Below, in pieces: positions 41,311 through 50,596 of a stretch of DNA of 64,000 bases. The stretch comes from Brevibacillus porteri (GTDB lineage Bacteria; Bacillota; Bacilli; Brevibacillales; Brevibacillaceae). A program made the translations under genes and the position numbers. Under the pieces are notes generated by a model that saw only the letters and a program-made list of their open reading frames with translations, was not told the origin of the DNA and did not search any database. Within the stretch, counting starts at the first letter, position 1. Each line of letters opens with the position of its first letter. The stretch lies in contig NZ_PXZO01000017.1 of NCBI RefSeq assembly GCF_003013475.1, forward strand, positions 124,001 to 188,000, read 5' to 3'.

Positions 41311-43974
41311 TCATTTCATCCCGTCAAAGAAATCCAGCTCGGACAAGTCACTCTCAAAAGCAAAGAAAACCTTTTTTCCCAAAGCAAGCTGTTCATTCAG
41401 ACGAGCTACTGGCACGACATGGAATCCCCACTCACTGCCGCTCGCAAAAACGAAGTATTTCGACTCGCCATTTTGAATCGAGTCAGTCTCATCCTGCGGG
41501 ATATGCGTTCCGTACTTGCTCGCGATGTCCTCATACAACACGTTTTTGTATTGAGCAGGCTCATCCATGTACAAGTACCGCTGGCGCAGCTGGCCGTCAT
41601 TTTCCTTGAGATAAAATTCAACTTCGCTCACGCCGTAGGGACGCGAGATAGAGCCATGCACGAGACTCAGCTTTTCCTGACTGTGAATCAGCACTCTCTC
41701 TTGCTTGTTATGCGTGAAGGCGGTCACGGAATACGGGACGATCGGCGCATGGTTCGTAATTTGCGCTTCGATGAAGCCTGCCTTTTTGGCACTTTGGTAG
41801 CGCAGTGCCCCACGTAAGCAAGACAGCTTCAGATCTGGCACCTTGCCTGCATCCTCTGACTTTTGCCGGAACTCGATACTGCGTCCTGGGACAAACTCTT
41901 TGAGCGCTTCACGGAAAACATCAATCCGGCACGACTGCCCAGTCAGCTTGATGATCGAGAAGTCAGCCAACCTTCCCTGTTGATAAAAATCGTCCAAGAA
42001 GACGCGCAAAATCTCGTAAATATCCGCCTTGATCAGGTGATTGATCTCTTTAGCGTTGAATACGACATCCGGAAAATCAAACACATCCCGGAAGTGACCA
42101 TCCTCCCGTATCGACAACACCCATCGCTCGACTGCCGTCAGCTTTAGATCAGGCTCTTGACGATTTTCTGTATCGGATGTGAAGCGATTTCGCAGAATGC
42201 CGGTCTGACGGAAAAATTCTTTTTTCATGTGGTCAGCGAGGTCCCACAAAAAGTGAAAATTATTTCGGACACGCTGATATTCGTCCCGGCTCTTATTCTC
42301 GTACTCCTTGTAGCGAGTCGGCAAAATCGCCTCAGCTTCCCGATATCTCGCCTCGAAGCGTTCATAGATGGAGTCGACGCCGTATTCATCCACGTACCGG
42401 AAAATTTCCGATCCAGGGATGTCGATGATCTGGTCGATGTCGGTCACTTGCCGCCCTTTTCCGTAATAGTCCGCGAAGACGATTTTCATAAATTGCATGA
42501 TACGATACGTAATGTTGTTGCCACCAAAATTGGTGTCGCCGTTTTCATAGGTCGTATCGATATCGATGCGATAGGAGATATGTCCGTCCTCGATCCGGAA
42601 ATGGCATGATGACAGATCCGTCGTTCCTCCACCACAATCGATGACGAGCGCTTGATACGTTTCCCCATCTAGAAAGCTGTTTTTGTCAATTTGATCCGCA
42701 ATCGTGTTGAACAGGACGGCCATTCCTTCATCGAGAGCGTGCTCTGATTCGATGCGATACTCAGGCAAAATCTCCGTGAACATCTCAAGAAACTGCGTTT
42801 TCAGCTTGACCGGACTTGTGATATGCAGATGACGAAAGCGGCATTTGAATTGATGCTCGGCCATTTGAATGACGTGAAGAAGGTACTGGCGCAGGATGTC
42901 GCTTCGTTTCACAGTCGCGGTATTCCCTTGGCTGTCCATGACCTCTTCGATCTTGTGATAGCTGTTCACCCAGCGCTTGATGCCTTGAAACACGGTCGCG
43001 TTTGTGCTGTATCCGTTCTTTTTCATGTGCCGCAGTGCTTCATAACCGATGTGAAAGCGAACGTCATGTGGAGAGGAGCAATCCGCCACGCTGACAGCCG
43101 TCGGCAGCACCTCGATCCATTCCTCGTTTTTTTGCGTTGTATCGGGGAAAGAGACGTAATTGATCGCATTCAAGCGTATACGTCCATTCAACAAGTCGTT
43201 GCTAGAAGGGGAGCTGACATACTGATGGTCGAGAAAAGTACCCGCTGTCGTCGAGGAGGTACCAAAATCAATCGCGAGAACGGCATCTGTTTCTTCCAAT
43301 TCCCTGATCTCGAGGTCTGTCACCGGTACTTTGTAGTAGTGGAGATTGACCGGCGGCAACGGATGGTCCTGGTGATATGCCTTGTACAAATACTCCGAAT
43401 CCTGCTTGCGGAAAAAGAGCAGGCTGTAGTTTTGATTGACGGTTTTTCTCAATGGAGCATCCTGGTGAGCGTGCAGCGTAAAATGCCCCGCTCTCCTATC
43501 GTCTTTGTCTTTATGCAGATGAAGAACACCGCACAGTTCCATATGTTCGTTCACCAGCAGCACGTTGGACTCGGACAGACCAAGCGTCGTTTCGACCCGA
43601 TAATTGTCCAACTTGTCTATAGCGAGTCCTACGTACAGGTACATTTTCGCTGGAATCTTGATAGAATCCACACCCGGCAGCGGAGTGTTCAAATATTTAG
43701 CCAGAGCAGCTTCGAGACGTTCGAATCCCCCCGGAACAACCCGATCAATTAATAGTCTCTCCTCTGCACCGCGAAAACGGAGGACCGTGAAAATTAAGTC
43801 TTCTCTGTCGAGATTATTTACGAGTGAGGTGACAAGCTTTTCTTTGTAACATATATTTCGCAGCTGAAAAGTCGTCATCTCCATCAGCTCATCCCGCGTG
43901 TAGGTTGCTCCCCTTTGATTTTTTCCATCCCCGCTGCCTTTTTGGAGATGAAGCTTATATGAATAGGTAGTCAT
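41311..43974 (-). CDS. Hsp70/DnaK-like ATPase of the contractile locus
   Basis: 887 aa; GAGAGGAG before the ATG. The actin-like ATPase core is clear: phosphate-1 AIDFGTSSTTAG near residue 233 and phosphate-2 VIDCGGGTTDLSS near 448, with an adenosine-type segment IIKLTGQSCRIDVFREAL near 690. It has a roughly 230-residue N-terminal extension and a long divergent C-terminus (FVFASGSEWGFHVVPVARLN), so it is not the housekeeping DnaK (about 610 aa). A DnaJ-like gene lies in the same transcript at 50048. A role in folding, assembly or recycling of sheath and baseplate is inferred; no ClpV is seen here. Confidence 0.87.
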   Translation of the reverse strand: MTTYSYKLHLQKGSGDGKNQRGATYTRDELMEMTTFQLRNICYKEKLVTSLVNNLDREDLIFTVLRFRGAEERLLIDRVVPGGFERLEAALAKYLNTPLPGVDSIKIPAKMYLYVGLAIDKLDNYRVETTLGLSESNVLLVNEHMELCGVLHLHKDKDDRRAGHFTLHAHQDAPLRKTVNQNYSLLFFRKQDSEYLYKAYHQDHPLPPVNLHYYKVPVTDLEIRELEETDAVLAIDFGTSSTTAGTFLDHQYVSSPSSNDLLNGRIRLNAINYVSFPDTTQKNEEWIEVLPTAVSVADCSSPHDVRFHIGYEALRHMKKNGYSTNATVFQGIKRWVNSYHKIEEVMDSQGNTATVKRSDILRQYLLHVIQMAEHQFKCRFRHLHITSPVKLKTQFLEMFTEILPEYRIESEHALDEGMAVLFNTIADQIDKNSFLDGETYQALVIDCGGGTTDLSSCHFRIEDGHISYRIDIDTTYENGDTNFGGNNITYRIMQFMKIVFADYYGKGRQVTDIDQIIDIPGSEIFRYVDEYGVDSIYERFEARYREAEAILPTRYKEYENKSRDEYQRVRNNFHFLWDLADHMKKEFFRQTGILRNRFTSDTENRQEPDLKLTAVERWVLSIREDGHFRDVFDFPDVVFNAKEINHLIKADIYEILRVFLDDFYQQGRLADFSIIKLTGQSCRIDVFREALKEFVPGRSIEFRQKSEDAGKVPDLKLSCLRGALRYQSAKKAGFIEAQITNHAPIVPYSVTAFTHNKQERVLIHSQEKLSLVHGSISRPYGVSEVEFYLKENDGQLRQRYLYMDEPAQYKNVLYEDIASKYGTHIPQDETDSIQNGESKYFVFASGSEWGFHVVPVARLNEQLALGKKVFFAFESDLSELDFFDGMK

Positions 43975-44025
43975 CCCAACTCTCCTCTCTCCCGACCTTT
44001 GTTGGGGTCAATCGGTCAAAAAACT

Positions 44026-44721
44026 CTAGTACAGTGCAACACTGTCGATTTGCATCGTTTCCTCGACATCCAAAATGCCGAAATGATTTCGCCAATAAAT
44101 CTCTGTATGGAACCGAACCGGTAGAAAAATATCCTTGATTAAAGCGAGCTTGGCATGTGCCGTTTCACTTTCCGACTGCCCGACGTAAATCAGCAGCTCA
44201 TCTTTTTCTTCGCAATTGGCGTAAATGGTAGAGTGAGAGAAAATTTTGCGCATCGTATCCTTGAGCAGGTACACCGCTTCGCCGGTCTCATACAAGCGCA
44301 AAATATTACCTGCGATAATCTCTTGCTCCTCTTTGGTAAAAAGTCGGATATTTTCCTGTACCCGACTGCCGAACAGCCCCGCTTCCAAGTCGCGCAATAC
44401 AAAACGGATGTGGTATTCACGCTTGTTCATCCCTTGCGACATATCAATCTCTGCCAGCAAATGGATGATGATATCAAACAAGGTATGCCGAAGCTCTACA
44501 TCGTCCGAGTAATTGGCGTCGAAAAGGTCACGGAAAATATCGTCGAAGCGGTAGTAAGGATTCACTTCTACTGTCTTGTCCACCGTTTTGGCGTTGATGG
44601 CCTCATGACTCAGCTCCATGTAGGGCGAGTACACTTTGGCCGCTTGGAACTGGATGTCTTTTTGGGCGATCCCGGCGCGTTTTGCACGAATAACCAAATC
44701 CCAGATGTAATTCAAGCCCAT
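44026..44721 (-). CDS. Uncharacterised protein, candidate baseplate subunit
   Basis: 231 aa, overlapping the upstream gene by 10 bases (AAGGAG just before the ATG). Mostly helical: SYMEL-type segments, FRDLFDANYSDDVELRHTLF, MNKREYHIRFVLRDLEAGLF and LLIYVGQSESETAHAKLALI. No catalytic motif, signal peptide or membrane segment. I do not recognise the family. Tight coupling to the 425-aa gene suggests a complex of the two, perhaps the wedge of the baseplate. Confidence 0.6.
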   Translation of the reverse strand: MGLNYIWDLVIRAKRAGIAQKDIQFQAAKVYSPYMELSHEAINAKTVDKTVEVNPYYRFDDIFRDLFDANYSDDVELRHTLFDIIIHLLAEIDMSQGMNKREYHIRFVLRDLEAGLFGSRVQENIRLFTKEEQEIIAGNILRLYETGEAVYLLKDTMRKIFSHSTIYANCEEKDELLIYVGQSESETAHAKLALIKDIFLPVRFHTEIYWRNHFGILDVEETMQIDSVALY

Positions 44722-45989
44722 TCTCCTTCACACTTGTATTCCGGAAAATACATTTGAACCTCGGAGACGAGGAAGCTCATCATGTCTTGGAGAAGAAAGC
44801 TGTTCGCCCCGCGTCTCCGAAAGCCGAGAGCCATGATCTTCTTGTCGTTTTCTACACGGACGTTATCGCTAATGAACGGATTTAAGCCGTACGTAGCGGG
44901 AGGCCGATTGTTTTTGTCCCGGATCTCTACATTCACTAGCTCCAATTGTTCAGCGGCTTCAAAGGAATGGACAATTCGGATAATCTCTCCTTTAGCCCGT
45001 ACGGTCATCGCCTGCTTCCGCGCATAGCTCCCAACGAAGCTGTTTTTGCGACGATTGGACACCAATTCGTAATCCAGTCTCCCGATGCGGGTCGTGACAG
45101 GCTGTGTAATTTTGCATACGTTCCAAACTCCCGACTTCTCCTGAGGCGAGACGATCGTGAGCTCTTCCGGCGAACGCTTGATGTAGCGAATCAGCTCCTC
45201 ATCTCCATCCACCAAATACCCGTGCTCACTACCCGTCTTGCGTAACGACAGGACATGCTCGAAGTTCACCCGGTCAATGGCAGGTACGGGAAAGCCGATG
45301 TTTTTTAAAGCCAAACGCTCGATGTTCCACAACGGGATCACGTCCAGCTTTTTGTAAGGCTCCCACTCATCAAGGGTAATCGACATTTCCAGTATCTCTT
45401 CGTCTTCTGTAAACGTGCCCTCACAGGCAACCAGAATGACATCGAAAAACTTGCTGGCGTAAGGGTGATTCACCGTTTTCCACGGCATCCCGTTCTTTTG
45501 AAACATGTTGTACAGCTTTTCCAGCTCATCCATATACACACGACTTTGTTGGAGGCGCACCTCGATTGGATAGTGATTGCCTGCCGTGTTCAGACGACCC
45601 TTGAAGGTTCGCTTGCTCATCATCAGCGCCTGAATCTTGTCATATTCACACTCTAAAAAGATCGTCATCATGACCGCTTCTTCCTGGTTGCTGAGCCTGA
45701 CCGCCAATTCTTTGCGATCACATATCTTCTTTTCCTCATCGCCAGGGATCATCGGGTACAAATACTCGTGGATCGGGTCAAAATCATCTCGATGGCAGAG
45801 GGTCACGTAGATGTCATGCTTATCTTCCTTGTCCTCGATCTCGGAAAAAACACGCTCCTCCAGCTTCTTCTGCATCTCCTCCTGATACTCGACCAGGTTG
45901 AGGAAGACACCGTTCATGATCTGCTTGAGCAACCTGCGCTGCTCCAGCTCCTCCATTTTGTTCAAACGATCCAGTACGATCTCTTTCAT
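44712..45989 (-). CDS. Uncharacterised protein, candidate baseplate wedge subunit
   Basis: 425 aa, in ATGA overlap with the TPR-type gene. Soluble, with an N-terminal coiled-coil-like stretch (MEELEQRRLLKQIMNGVFLN) and beta-rich remainder (VIPLWNIERLALKNIGFPVP, HGYLVDGDEELIRYIKRSPE, GRLDYELVSNRRKNSFVGSY). I do not recognise a domain. Position among sheath, tube, chaperone and spike genes makes a baseplate role (TssF-like) a reasonable guess, not shown by sequence. Confidence 0.6.
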   Translation of the reverse strand: MKEIVLDRLNKMEELEQRRLLKQIMNGVFLNLVEYQEEMQKKLEERVFSEIEDKEDKHDIYVTLCHRDDFDPIHEYLYPMIPGDEEKKICDRKELAVRLSNQEEAVMMTIFLECEYDKIQALMMSKRTFKGRLNTAGNHYPIEVRLQQSRVYMDELEKLYNMFQKNGMPWKTVNHPYASKFFDVILVACEGTFTEDEEILEMSITLDEWEPYKKLDVIPLWNIERLALKNIGFPVPAIDRVNFEHVLSLRKTGSEHGYLVDGDEELIRYIKRSPEELTIVSPQEKSGVWNVCKITQPVTTRIGRLDYELVSNRRKNSFVGSYARKQAMTVRAKGEIIRIVHSFEAAEQLELVNVEIRDKNNRPPATYGLNPFISDNVRVENDKKIMALGFRRRGANSFLLQDMMSFLVSEVQMYFPEYKCEGEWA

Positions 45990-47836
45990 GGCGTTTTCGC
46001 TGCCTCCTCCTGTGTCGGATTGGCTGTAGCTGGTGGATTAGCTTGCGGTGACTGAACTGGTTGAGTCGCCGGAGCTGTCTCGGCTGGCGGGGCTGCTTGA
46101 TTGGTCGGCGCTACTTGGGGCGCCGGAGCTGGCTGGTAAGTTGGAGCCACCGGATTGACTGGGACTGCCTGATTGATAGGAGCTGTCTGGTTAACTGGTG
46201 CCGTTTGATTCACCTGAGCTGCCGGAGGTTGACTCGCAGCACTCGTCCCTTGCACAGAAGGTTGGCCTGCTGGCGCACCTGCCGAAGGCGGATCAGCAGG
46301 AGGATTTAGCTTCTCCTCTGCCTTTGTCACCTTGCGCTCCATCGCCAAAACTTTTTCCAGCACACCAATCTCCTGATAAATTTCCTGCGCCTGCGTATAC
46401 GATTGGATCGCTCCCTCGAAGTCTTGCGCCGCATAGCTCTCGTCGCCTTGCTTCTCCAGCTTGTCACCATCGAGCGTCTTCTTTTCCTTGTCAATGCCGG
46501 TCTTTTTGGAAGCTACCTCATCCAGCTTGGTGCGAAGCTCCTTTTCTCCTGTTACAAAAGACGTTTCCAACGCCAGCTTGCGCGCCTTTTGGTAATAGGC
46601 TTCTGCACCAGCGTAATCCTGCGCCTCAAACAAGAGATCGCCTTCCTTTTTCCACTGCATGACGAGTACATACGATTGCGTCTTTTCTTTCTTCTCCAAA
46701 ATCTCCGGTTCGTTAAAATCTTCGCGCCCTTTCATTTCCTTGAGCGCCTTGTCGTACTTATCCAATGCCTTGGCGAACTGCTCATCTTTTACAGCCGTAT
46801 CTCCATCCACGATCAACTGTGTAATGCGGATTTTTTTCGCCAAGAGAGTGGCTTGAATTTTGTTTTTGACGATATTTGCAGCATTTCGGGCTTCGCTGTA
46901 CGCCTTGAGTGCCTTCGGATAATCGCTCTCCGCAATGAAAGCGTCTCCGGCTGTTTCATGCTCGAACATGCCTGTCGCAGCATCCGCGATGCGCTCCGCT
47001 TCTTTCATCTTGAACAGCAGAGCTCCGCCTCCAGCCAAGGCAAGCACGAGAAGGATGAGTGCCACCCGTTTGATAATCCGCCATTTTTTTTGCGGGTCTG
47101 TCTTGAAAATTTTGTTCGCAAAAATAGCGGCTGCCGTGTAGTTTTGAACGACATGCTCTTGCTTGCTCAAAAGCACGTCTTCCAACGTATCGATCCAGGT
47201 TTCAGGATCTGTCGCCTCTTGAAGCCCGTCCTTCATTTCGGCCGAATTCACCTTTTCCCACAGACCTGGGGTGGCAAGCAGAAAAACATCACCGTCATAG
47301 AGCGGAAGCTTCTTGGAGATAAACGGGCGAAATTCATTGGGTGTCCCCAAATAGCTCAAGAGATTATGCCGCTCCTCGTGCTGATCAAGCGAGTCCTCTG
47401 CGATTTCCTCCCCATCCACCATCTGTTGGGCAAGACTCTGATCCTTGCTTTGCCATTGCAGTCGGCCATTGCGAAACTGATACAGTCGGGTGTTACCAGC
47501 GACACCGTACCTCACTCTGGCATAGTCCGTTACGATTACCGTCAAGCTCGCTTTTAATCTGACGCGATGGCTCTCGGCTTGCAAGACACGATGGGCCTCC
47601 TGTAAATAGCGGCGAATGCGATAACGCGAAATAGACGGCCTCTGCAAAAAATAGCCAAGAACGCTTTTGGCCGCCAACTCTGCACTCTCTACTTCCTGAT
47701 CGTTGTCCAATCCGCGGGCGATTACCCAGCACGCGATATCATCCAGCTCGGCATAGGCAAAGTAATCCTTGTTGCGAACGAAGCTGCCTGATTCGGATAG
47801 AAACCCGGTAATGAATTCACTGTTGTCCTTTCTCAT
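45986..47836 (-). CDS. Degenerate PP2C-like domain, membrane helix, TPR-like repeats and Pro/Ala/Gln-rich tail
   Basis: 616 aa. Residues 1-240 look PP2C-like, but the metal ligands are lost: VIARGLDNDQE where VLADGMGG is expected and GVAGNTRLYQFRNG where GDSR is expected, with no final DN. One membrane helix lies at about 255-275 (IIKRVALILLVLALAGGGAL). Residues about 290-510 form TPR-like repeats (YPKALKAYSEARNAANIVKN, FAKALDKYDKALKEMKGRED, YAGAEAYYQKARKLALETSF, FEGAIQSYTQAQEIYQEIGV). The tail (about 515-616) repeats QVNQTAPVNQTAPINQ-type motifs and is probably disordered. A pseudophosphatase sensor with an outside scaffold is suggested. Confidence 0.8.
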   Translation of the reverse strand: MRKDNSEFITGFLSESGSFVRNKDYFAYAELDDIACWVIARGLDNDQEVESAELAAKSVLGYFLQRPSISRYRIRRYLQEAHRVLQAESHRVRLKASLTVIVTDYARVRYGVAGNTRLYQFRNGRLQWQSKDQSLAQQMVDGEEIAEDSLDQHEERHNLLSYLGTPNEFRPFISKKLPLYDGDVFLLATPGLWEKVNSAEMKDGLQEATDPETWIDTLEDVLLSKQEHVVQNYTAAAIFANKIFKTDPQKKWRIIKRVALILLVLALAGGGALLFKMKEAERIADAATGMFEHETAGDAFIAESDYPKALKAYSEARNAANIVKNKIQATLLAKKIRITQLIVDGDTAVKDEQFAKALDKYDKALKEMKGREDFNEPEILEKKEKTQSYVLVMQWKKEGDLLFEAQDYAGAEAYYQKARKLALETSFVTGEKELRTKLDEVASKKTGIDKEKKTLDGDKLEKQGDESYAAQDFEGAIQSYTQAQEIYQEIGVLEKVLAMERKVTKAEEKLNPPADPPSAGAPAGQPSVQGTSAASQPPAAQVNQTAPVNQTAPINQAVPVNPVAPTYQPAPAPQVAPTNQAAPPAETAPATQPVQSPQANPPATANPTQEEAAKTP

Positions 47837-47856
47837 TCGTACTACCCGCTCCCCCG

Positions 47857-48705
47857 TTACCAGCCTTTTTCCAGGATGAGAATGGTTGCGTTGTCCTGAT
47901 TGGCTTTTTGCTTGCTTTCCACCGCTTCAATGATTTGGTCAGCCGCGTCATGGGCAGCGATTTTTTGGAACAAAATCTGCTCGAGCTCCATCTCGGTTAA
48001 CGTATCGTAGACGCCGTCACTACACAGAATGACCTTGTCTCCCTTCTCAAGCGGAAACGGCTCACGTCCAATTTCAATATTTTGAAAGTTGTCATAGCCC
48101 AAGTAGTTGATCAGCTGTTTTTTCTGCGGATGCTCCAGCGCCTCGTCCTTCGTAATCTCACCGGACAGAAAACGAGCCTCCAGCACCGACTCATAAATGT
48201 CTTTTTGATTGATCGGGATGAATTCTCCATCCCGGAAAACAGTAATGATACTGTCTCCAACCGCTCCCCAGTACAGCTTGTCCTCTACGATTACGCCAGC
48301 GACCAGCGTGGTCCCACCCCGACTTCCTCTCAGCGCCTGCAAAATCTCCGAATTGGCCAGAGAAGCAGCCCGGGAAAAGAAGAGGGACATATGCTTCGGG
48401 TTGTCCAGCTTTGTAAATTCGCGGATAAATGTAGTCACGGCAAGCGTTGAAGCAAGTCTGCCGTTAGCCAGTCCACTGATTCCATCAGCCAAGATCGCAA
48501 TCGTCCCATGAGACGATGTTGCTGTAGAAAAGTAATCATCCTGTTCTTCTCGTCTGCCGATCGTCTGTCCATTTCCGATCTGGATGACGGGATTCTTTTC
48601 TTGCCGGATCAAAGTTGCACGCAGACGAAACAAAAGAGTAATGGCAATGATCACGCCGAGGACGACCAGATACGGGATTGCGCCCTGTTGAAACATGCTC
48701 ATCAT
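47857..48705 (-). CDS. PP2C-type Ser/Thr phosphatase with N-terminal membrane helix
   Basis: 282 aa. A membrane helix occupies about 9-28 (AIPYLVVLGVIIAITLLF). All PP2C motifs are present: GRREEQDDYF, ILADGISGLANG, GGTTLVAGVI, GAVGDSIITVF, ILCSDGVYDTL and QDNATILIL. It should remove phosphate from proteins modified by the kinase at 55903, like PppA against PpkA in T6SS threonine signalling. The ATG cluster overlaps the FHA gene stop; start at 48705 or the third ATG at 48696. Confidence 0.92.
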   Translation of the reverse strand: MMSMFQQGAIPYLVVLGVIIAITLLFRLRATLIRQEKNPVIQIGNGQTIGRREEQDDYFSTATSSHGTIAILADGISGLANGRLASTLAVTTFIREFTKLDNPKHMSLFFSRAASLANSEILQALRGSRGGTTLVAGVIVEDKLYWGAVGDSIITVFRDGEFIPINQKDIYESVLEARFLSGEITKDEALEHPQKKQLINYLGYDNFQNIEIGREPFPLEKGDKVILCSDGVYDTLTEMELEQILFQKIAAHDAADQIIEAVESKQKANQDNATILILEKGW

Positions 48706-49232
48706 TCCTTGCCTTTGTTAGAGTTGTCCCACTCGAAGTGAACACCGCACAGCGGGATGAAAATAAAGGTACTCTTTCCGAGCTGAAGCACATCGTACGC
48801 AGTAAGCTCGACTGGTGTGTACACTGCTTCATTGTTATGATAGGCAAGCCCCGACGCATCACCCGGGAGCAAGTAAAAGTTGCGTTTTTTCGGATCGTAA
48901 ACAATTACCGCATGATTGCGGCGAGAGATCGTGTTGTCTCCGACGATTCGGATATGCATATCCTCTGCGCGACCGATGAAGTTCTTCTCCGCCATAATGC
49001 GGTAATCTTGACCTTGTTGCGGCCCCTCAATACATACCAGCCATCCGGTAACAGGCTCAATCCCTTCTGTTTCTCCCAGGTACGGCATCGTTTTATCGTC
49101 GTCTGCCACTCTCGCTGGTGCTTTGTTGTCCGGCTTTGCCCCAGGCTCAACGACCATACTGCAATAAGGGCAGGTACTTCCGTGTTTTCTGGTGCTAAAC
49201 ATGTGACCATTCGCGCATCTTGTCAAACTCAT
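48702..49232 (-). CDS. Zinc-ribbon FHA-domain protein
   Basis: 176 aa from ATG 49232 with GGGGGAG upstream. The N-terminus has a four-cysteine zinc ribbon (RCANGHMFSTRKHGSTCPYC). The FHA domain follows from about residue 85: EKNFIGRAEDMHIRIVGDNT and ISRRNHAVIVYDPKKRNFYL, ending LQLGKSTFIFI. FHA domains bind phosphothreonine. In T6SSs the Fha protein is the target of PpkA and triggers assembly. It overlaps the phosphatase gene. Confidence 0.9.
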   Translation of the reverse strand: MSLTRCANGHMFSTRKHGSTCPYCSMVVEPGAKPDNKAPARVADDDKTMPYLGETEGIEPVTGWLVCIEGPQQGQDYRIMAEKNFIGRAEDMHIRIVGDNTISRRNHAVIVYDPKKRNFYLLPGDASGLAYHNNEAVYTPVELTAYDVLQLGKSTFIFIPLCGVHFEWDNSNKGKE

Positions 49233-49303
49233 TCTTCTGCTCCCCCGTTTCGTTCCGTGCAAGGACGATATGTATGTGTGTAAAAGCGCTGTTTCCCCCG
49301 TTG

Positions 49304-49858
49304 TTATTTCAACAACAATCGGGTATTGGCTATGTAAATGATGTCGCCAGCCTTAACGTTATGCGGCTGTTCAATCTCCAGCTTGCTCTTGTCGCGTTTG
49401 TTCGGCTGCTTGATGCCTGTGCCGTTTTTGGAATGAATATCCTCGATGAACCAATTCCCAGACGCTTGATTCAGAACCGCATGCTGCTTGCTGATCAAGG
49501 CAGCGTATTCCGCGTCCGCCAAGTCGATGTCGACCTCGTTTTGCGCGGAGCTTTTGCCGATCAAAAGGGATGTCTCTCCTTGGATGAACCACTCCTTCAC
49601 GCTCTCTCCCTCTTCATCTAATAGAACCAGTTTGGTGACGCCATCCTCTTTCTTTGGCTCTGGTTCGTCGGGGCTTCCGAATTTGACGATAATGACCCCG
49701 AACAAAAAGAGTCCGAAGGCAATTCCTGTAATAATTTTCAGAGTGTTGCTGTCCGTATAACCAAAGACATAAATGAGTGCACTAATCACAAGAATGGAAA
49801 TCAGCAGCTCTATGAGCTTCACTCTGATGGACTTTTGGTACCCTTTTTTCTTCGCCAC
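49304..49858 (-). CDS. Membrane-anchored FHA-domain protein
   Basis: 184 aa from a GTG at 49858 with GGGGGG 5-6 bases upstream. Two membrane helices (about 15-35 and 42-62: LIELLISILVISALIYVFGY, IITGIAFGLFLFGVIIVKFG) precede a cytoplasmic FHA domain (TSLLIGKSSAQNEVDIDLAD, ISKQHAVLNQASGNWFIED, HSKNGTGIKQPNKR). It would bring phosphothreonine-marked partners to the membrane and could help to anchor the apparatus. Confidence 0.88.
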   Translation of the reverse strand: MAKKKGYQKSIRVKLIELLISILVISALIYVFGYTDSNTLKIITGIAFGLFLFGVIIVKFGSPDEPEPKKEDGVTKLVLLDEEGESVKEWFIQGETSLLIGKSSAQNEVDIDLADAEYAALISKQHAVLNQASGNWFIEDIHSKNGTGIKQPNKRDKSKLEIEQPHNVKAGDIIYIANTRLLLK

Positions 49859-50047
49859 ATCTTTCCCCCCAATCAACTACCTATAAATGCTCTTGTTCAA
49901 AAGACGAATTTTTGAACTTCCTTTTAAGAAAAATGCTCCGAGCTTTGGGCGAATGGTGTATGTATGGACATCCATCCAAAGACAGGAGCAGGTTGCTACT
50001 ACCTCTATGTCATGAAAGAGCTGTCATCCAAGCCCGATTTTTCCATC

Positions 50048-50494
50048 TTATTTTTTCTTCATGCGGAAAAACTGTTCAAACATATCCGTTGTATCCAGTG
50101 GATTTTTTTTGCCGGACTTCATGCTGTCGTTCATCTCGCCTGTCTTCGGATTAAATCCAAAAAATCGTTCAAAGGTGCTTCCCACATCTTCGAAGTTCAT
50201 ACCCGATGCAGTCTGTGCTTGCTGTTTGCTTTGCCCTTGTTTCGTGCCACTTGTATGGCCTGTCTGTTGTTTCTTCTGCTGAAAAGCTTCGTAACGCGCG
50301 TCGTACGCCTCGCGCAAGGCTGGGTCCTGCAATGTTTGATAGGCCTCGGTAATTTCTTTAAAAATTCTCTCTGACTCACTGCTCCCGGCATTGACATCCG
50401 GATGATGCTGCTTTGCCAGTTGACGGTATGCTTTTTTGATGTCATTCGTGGAAGCTTGTTTGGTTAGCCCCAGAATCTCGTAATAATTTTTCAT
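50048..50494 (-). CDS. DnaJ-like co-chaperone (J-domain protein)
   Basis: 148 aa. J domain at residues 3-65: [20 protein letters not shown] and [11 protein letters not shown], with the essential HPD. No zinc-finger domain; instead a Gln-rich linker (about 72-95) and a C-terminal [14 protein letters not shown] and FEQFFRMKK, so it is a specialised class C J-protein. Its partner is probably the Hsp70-like ATPase at 41311 in the same transcript. AGAGGG lies 7 bases before the ATG. Confidence 0.92.
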   Translation of the reverse strand: MKNYYEILGLTKQASTNDIKKAYRQLAKQHHPDVNAGSSESERIFKEITEAYQTLQDPALREAYDARYEAFQQKKQQTGHTSGTKQGQSKQQAQTASGMNFEDVGSTFERFFGFNPKTGEMNDSMKSGKKNPLDTTDMFEQFFRMKKK

Positions 50495-50534
50495 GCATGC
50501 ACCCTCTGTCTGGCAATGATTTTGGTTATTTTGT

Positions 50535-50573
50535 AGAGCCGTACCTCGAACACGGCTTTCGAGGTACGGCTCT
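50535..50573. other. Strong hairpin between the tube gene and dnaJ-like gene
   Basis: A 15-bp perfect stem, AGAGCCGTACCTCGA with TCGAGGTACGGCTCT and a 9-base loop, lies 24 bases after the tube gene stop. No T tract follows on the minus strand, so it is more likely an mRNA-stability or partial-termination element. It could raise sheath and tube over the downstream products. Confidence 0.65.
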
Positions 50574-50596
50574 TCCTACCTTACTTCTCTCAAAAC

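Noticed and set aside
42823..43752. Plus-strand open frame of 309 codons opposite the Hsp70-like gene
   Set aside because: Shadow of the Hsp70 frame; no start signal and no recognisable protein.
46010..46320. Repetitive DNA that could be a tandem repeat or CRISPR-like array
   Set aside because: It codes for the Pro/Ala/Gln-rich tail (QTAPVNQ-like units) of the 616-aa protein; units are irregular, with no spacers.
46403..47557. Long plus-strand open frame (384 codons) opposite the PP2C/TPR gene
   Set aside because: It is the antisense frame of a clear coding gene, has no ribosome binding site and reads as low-sense, Leu/Arg-rich sequence.
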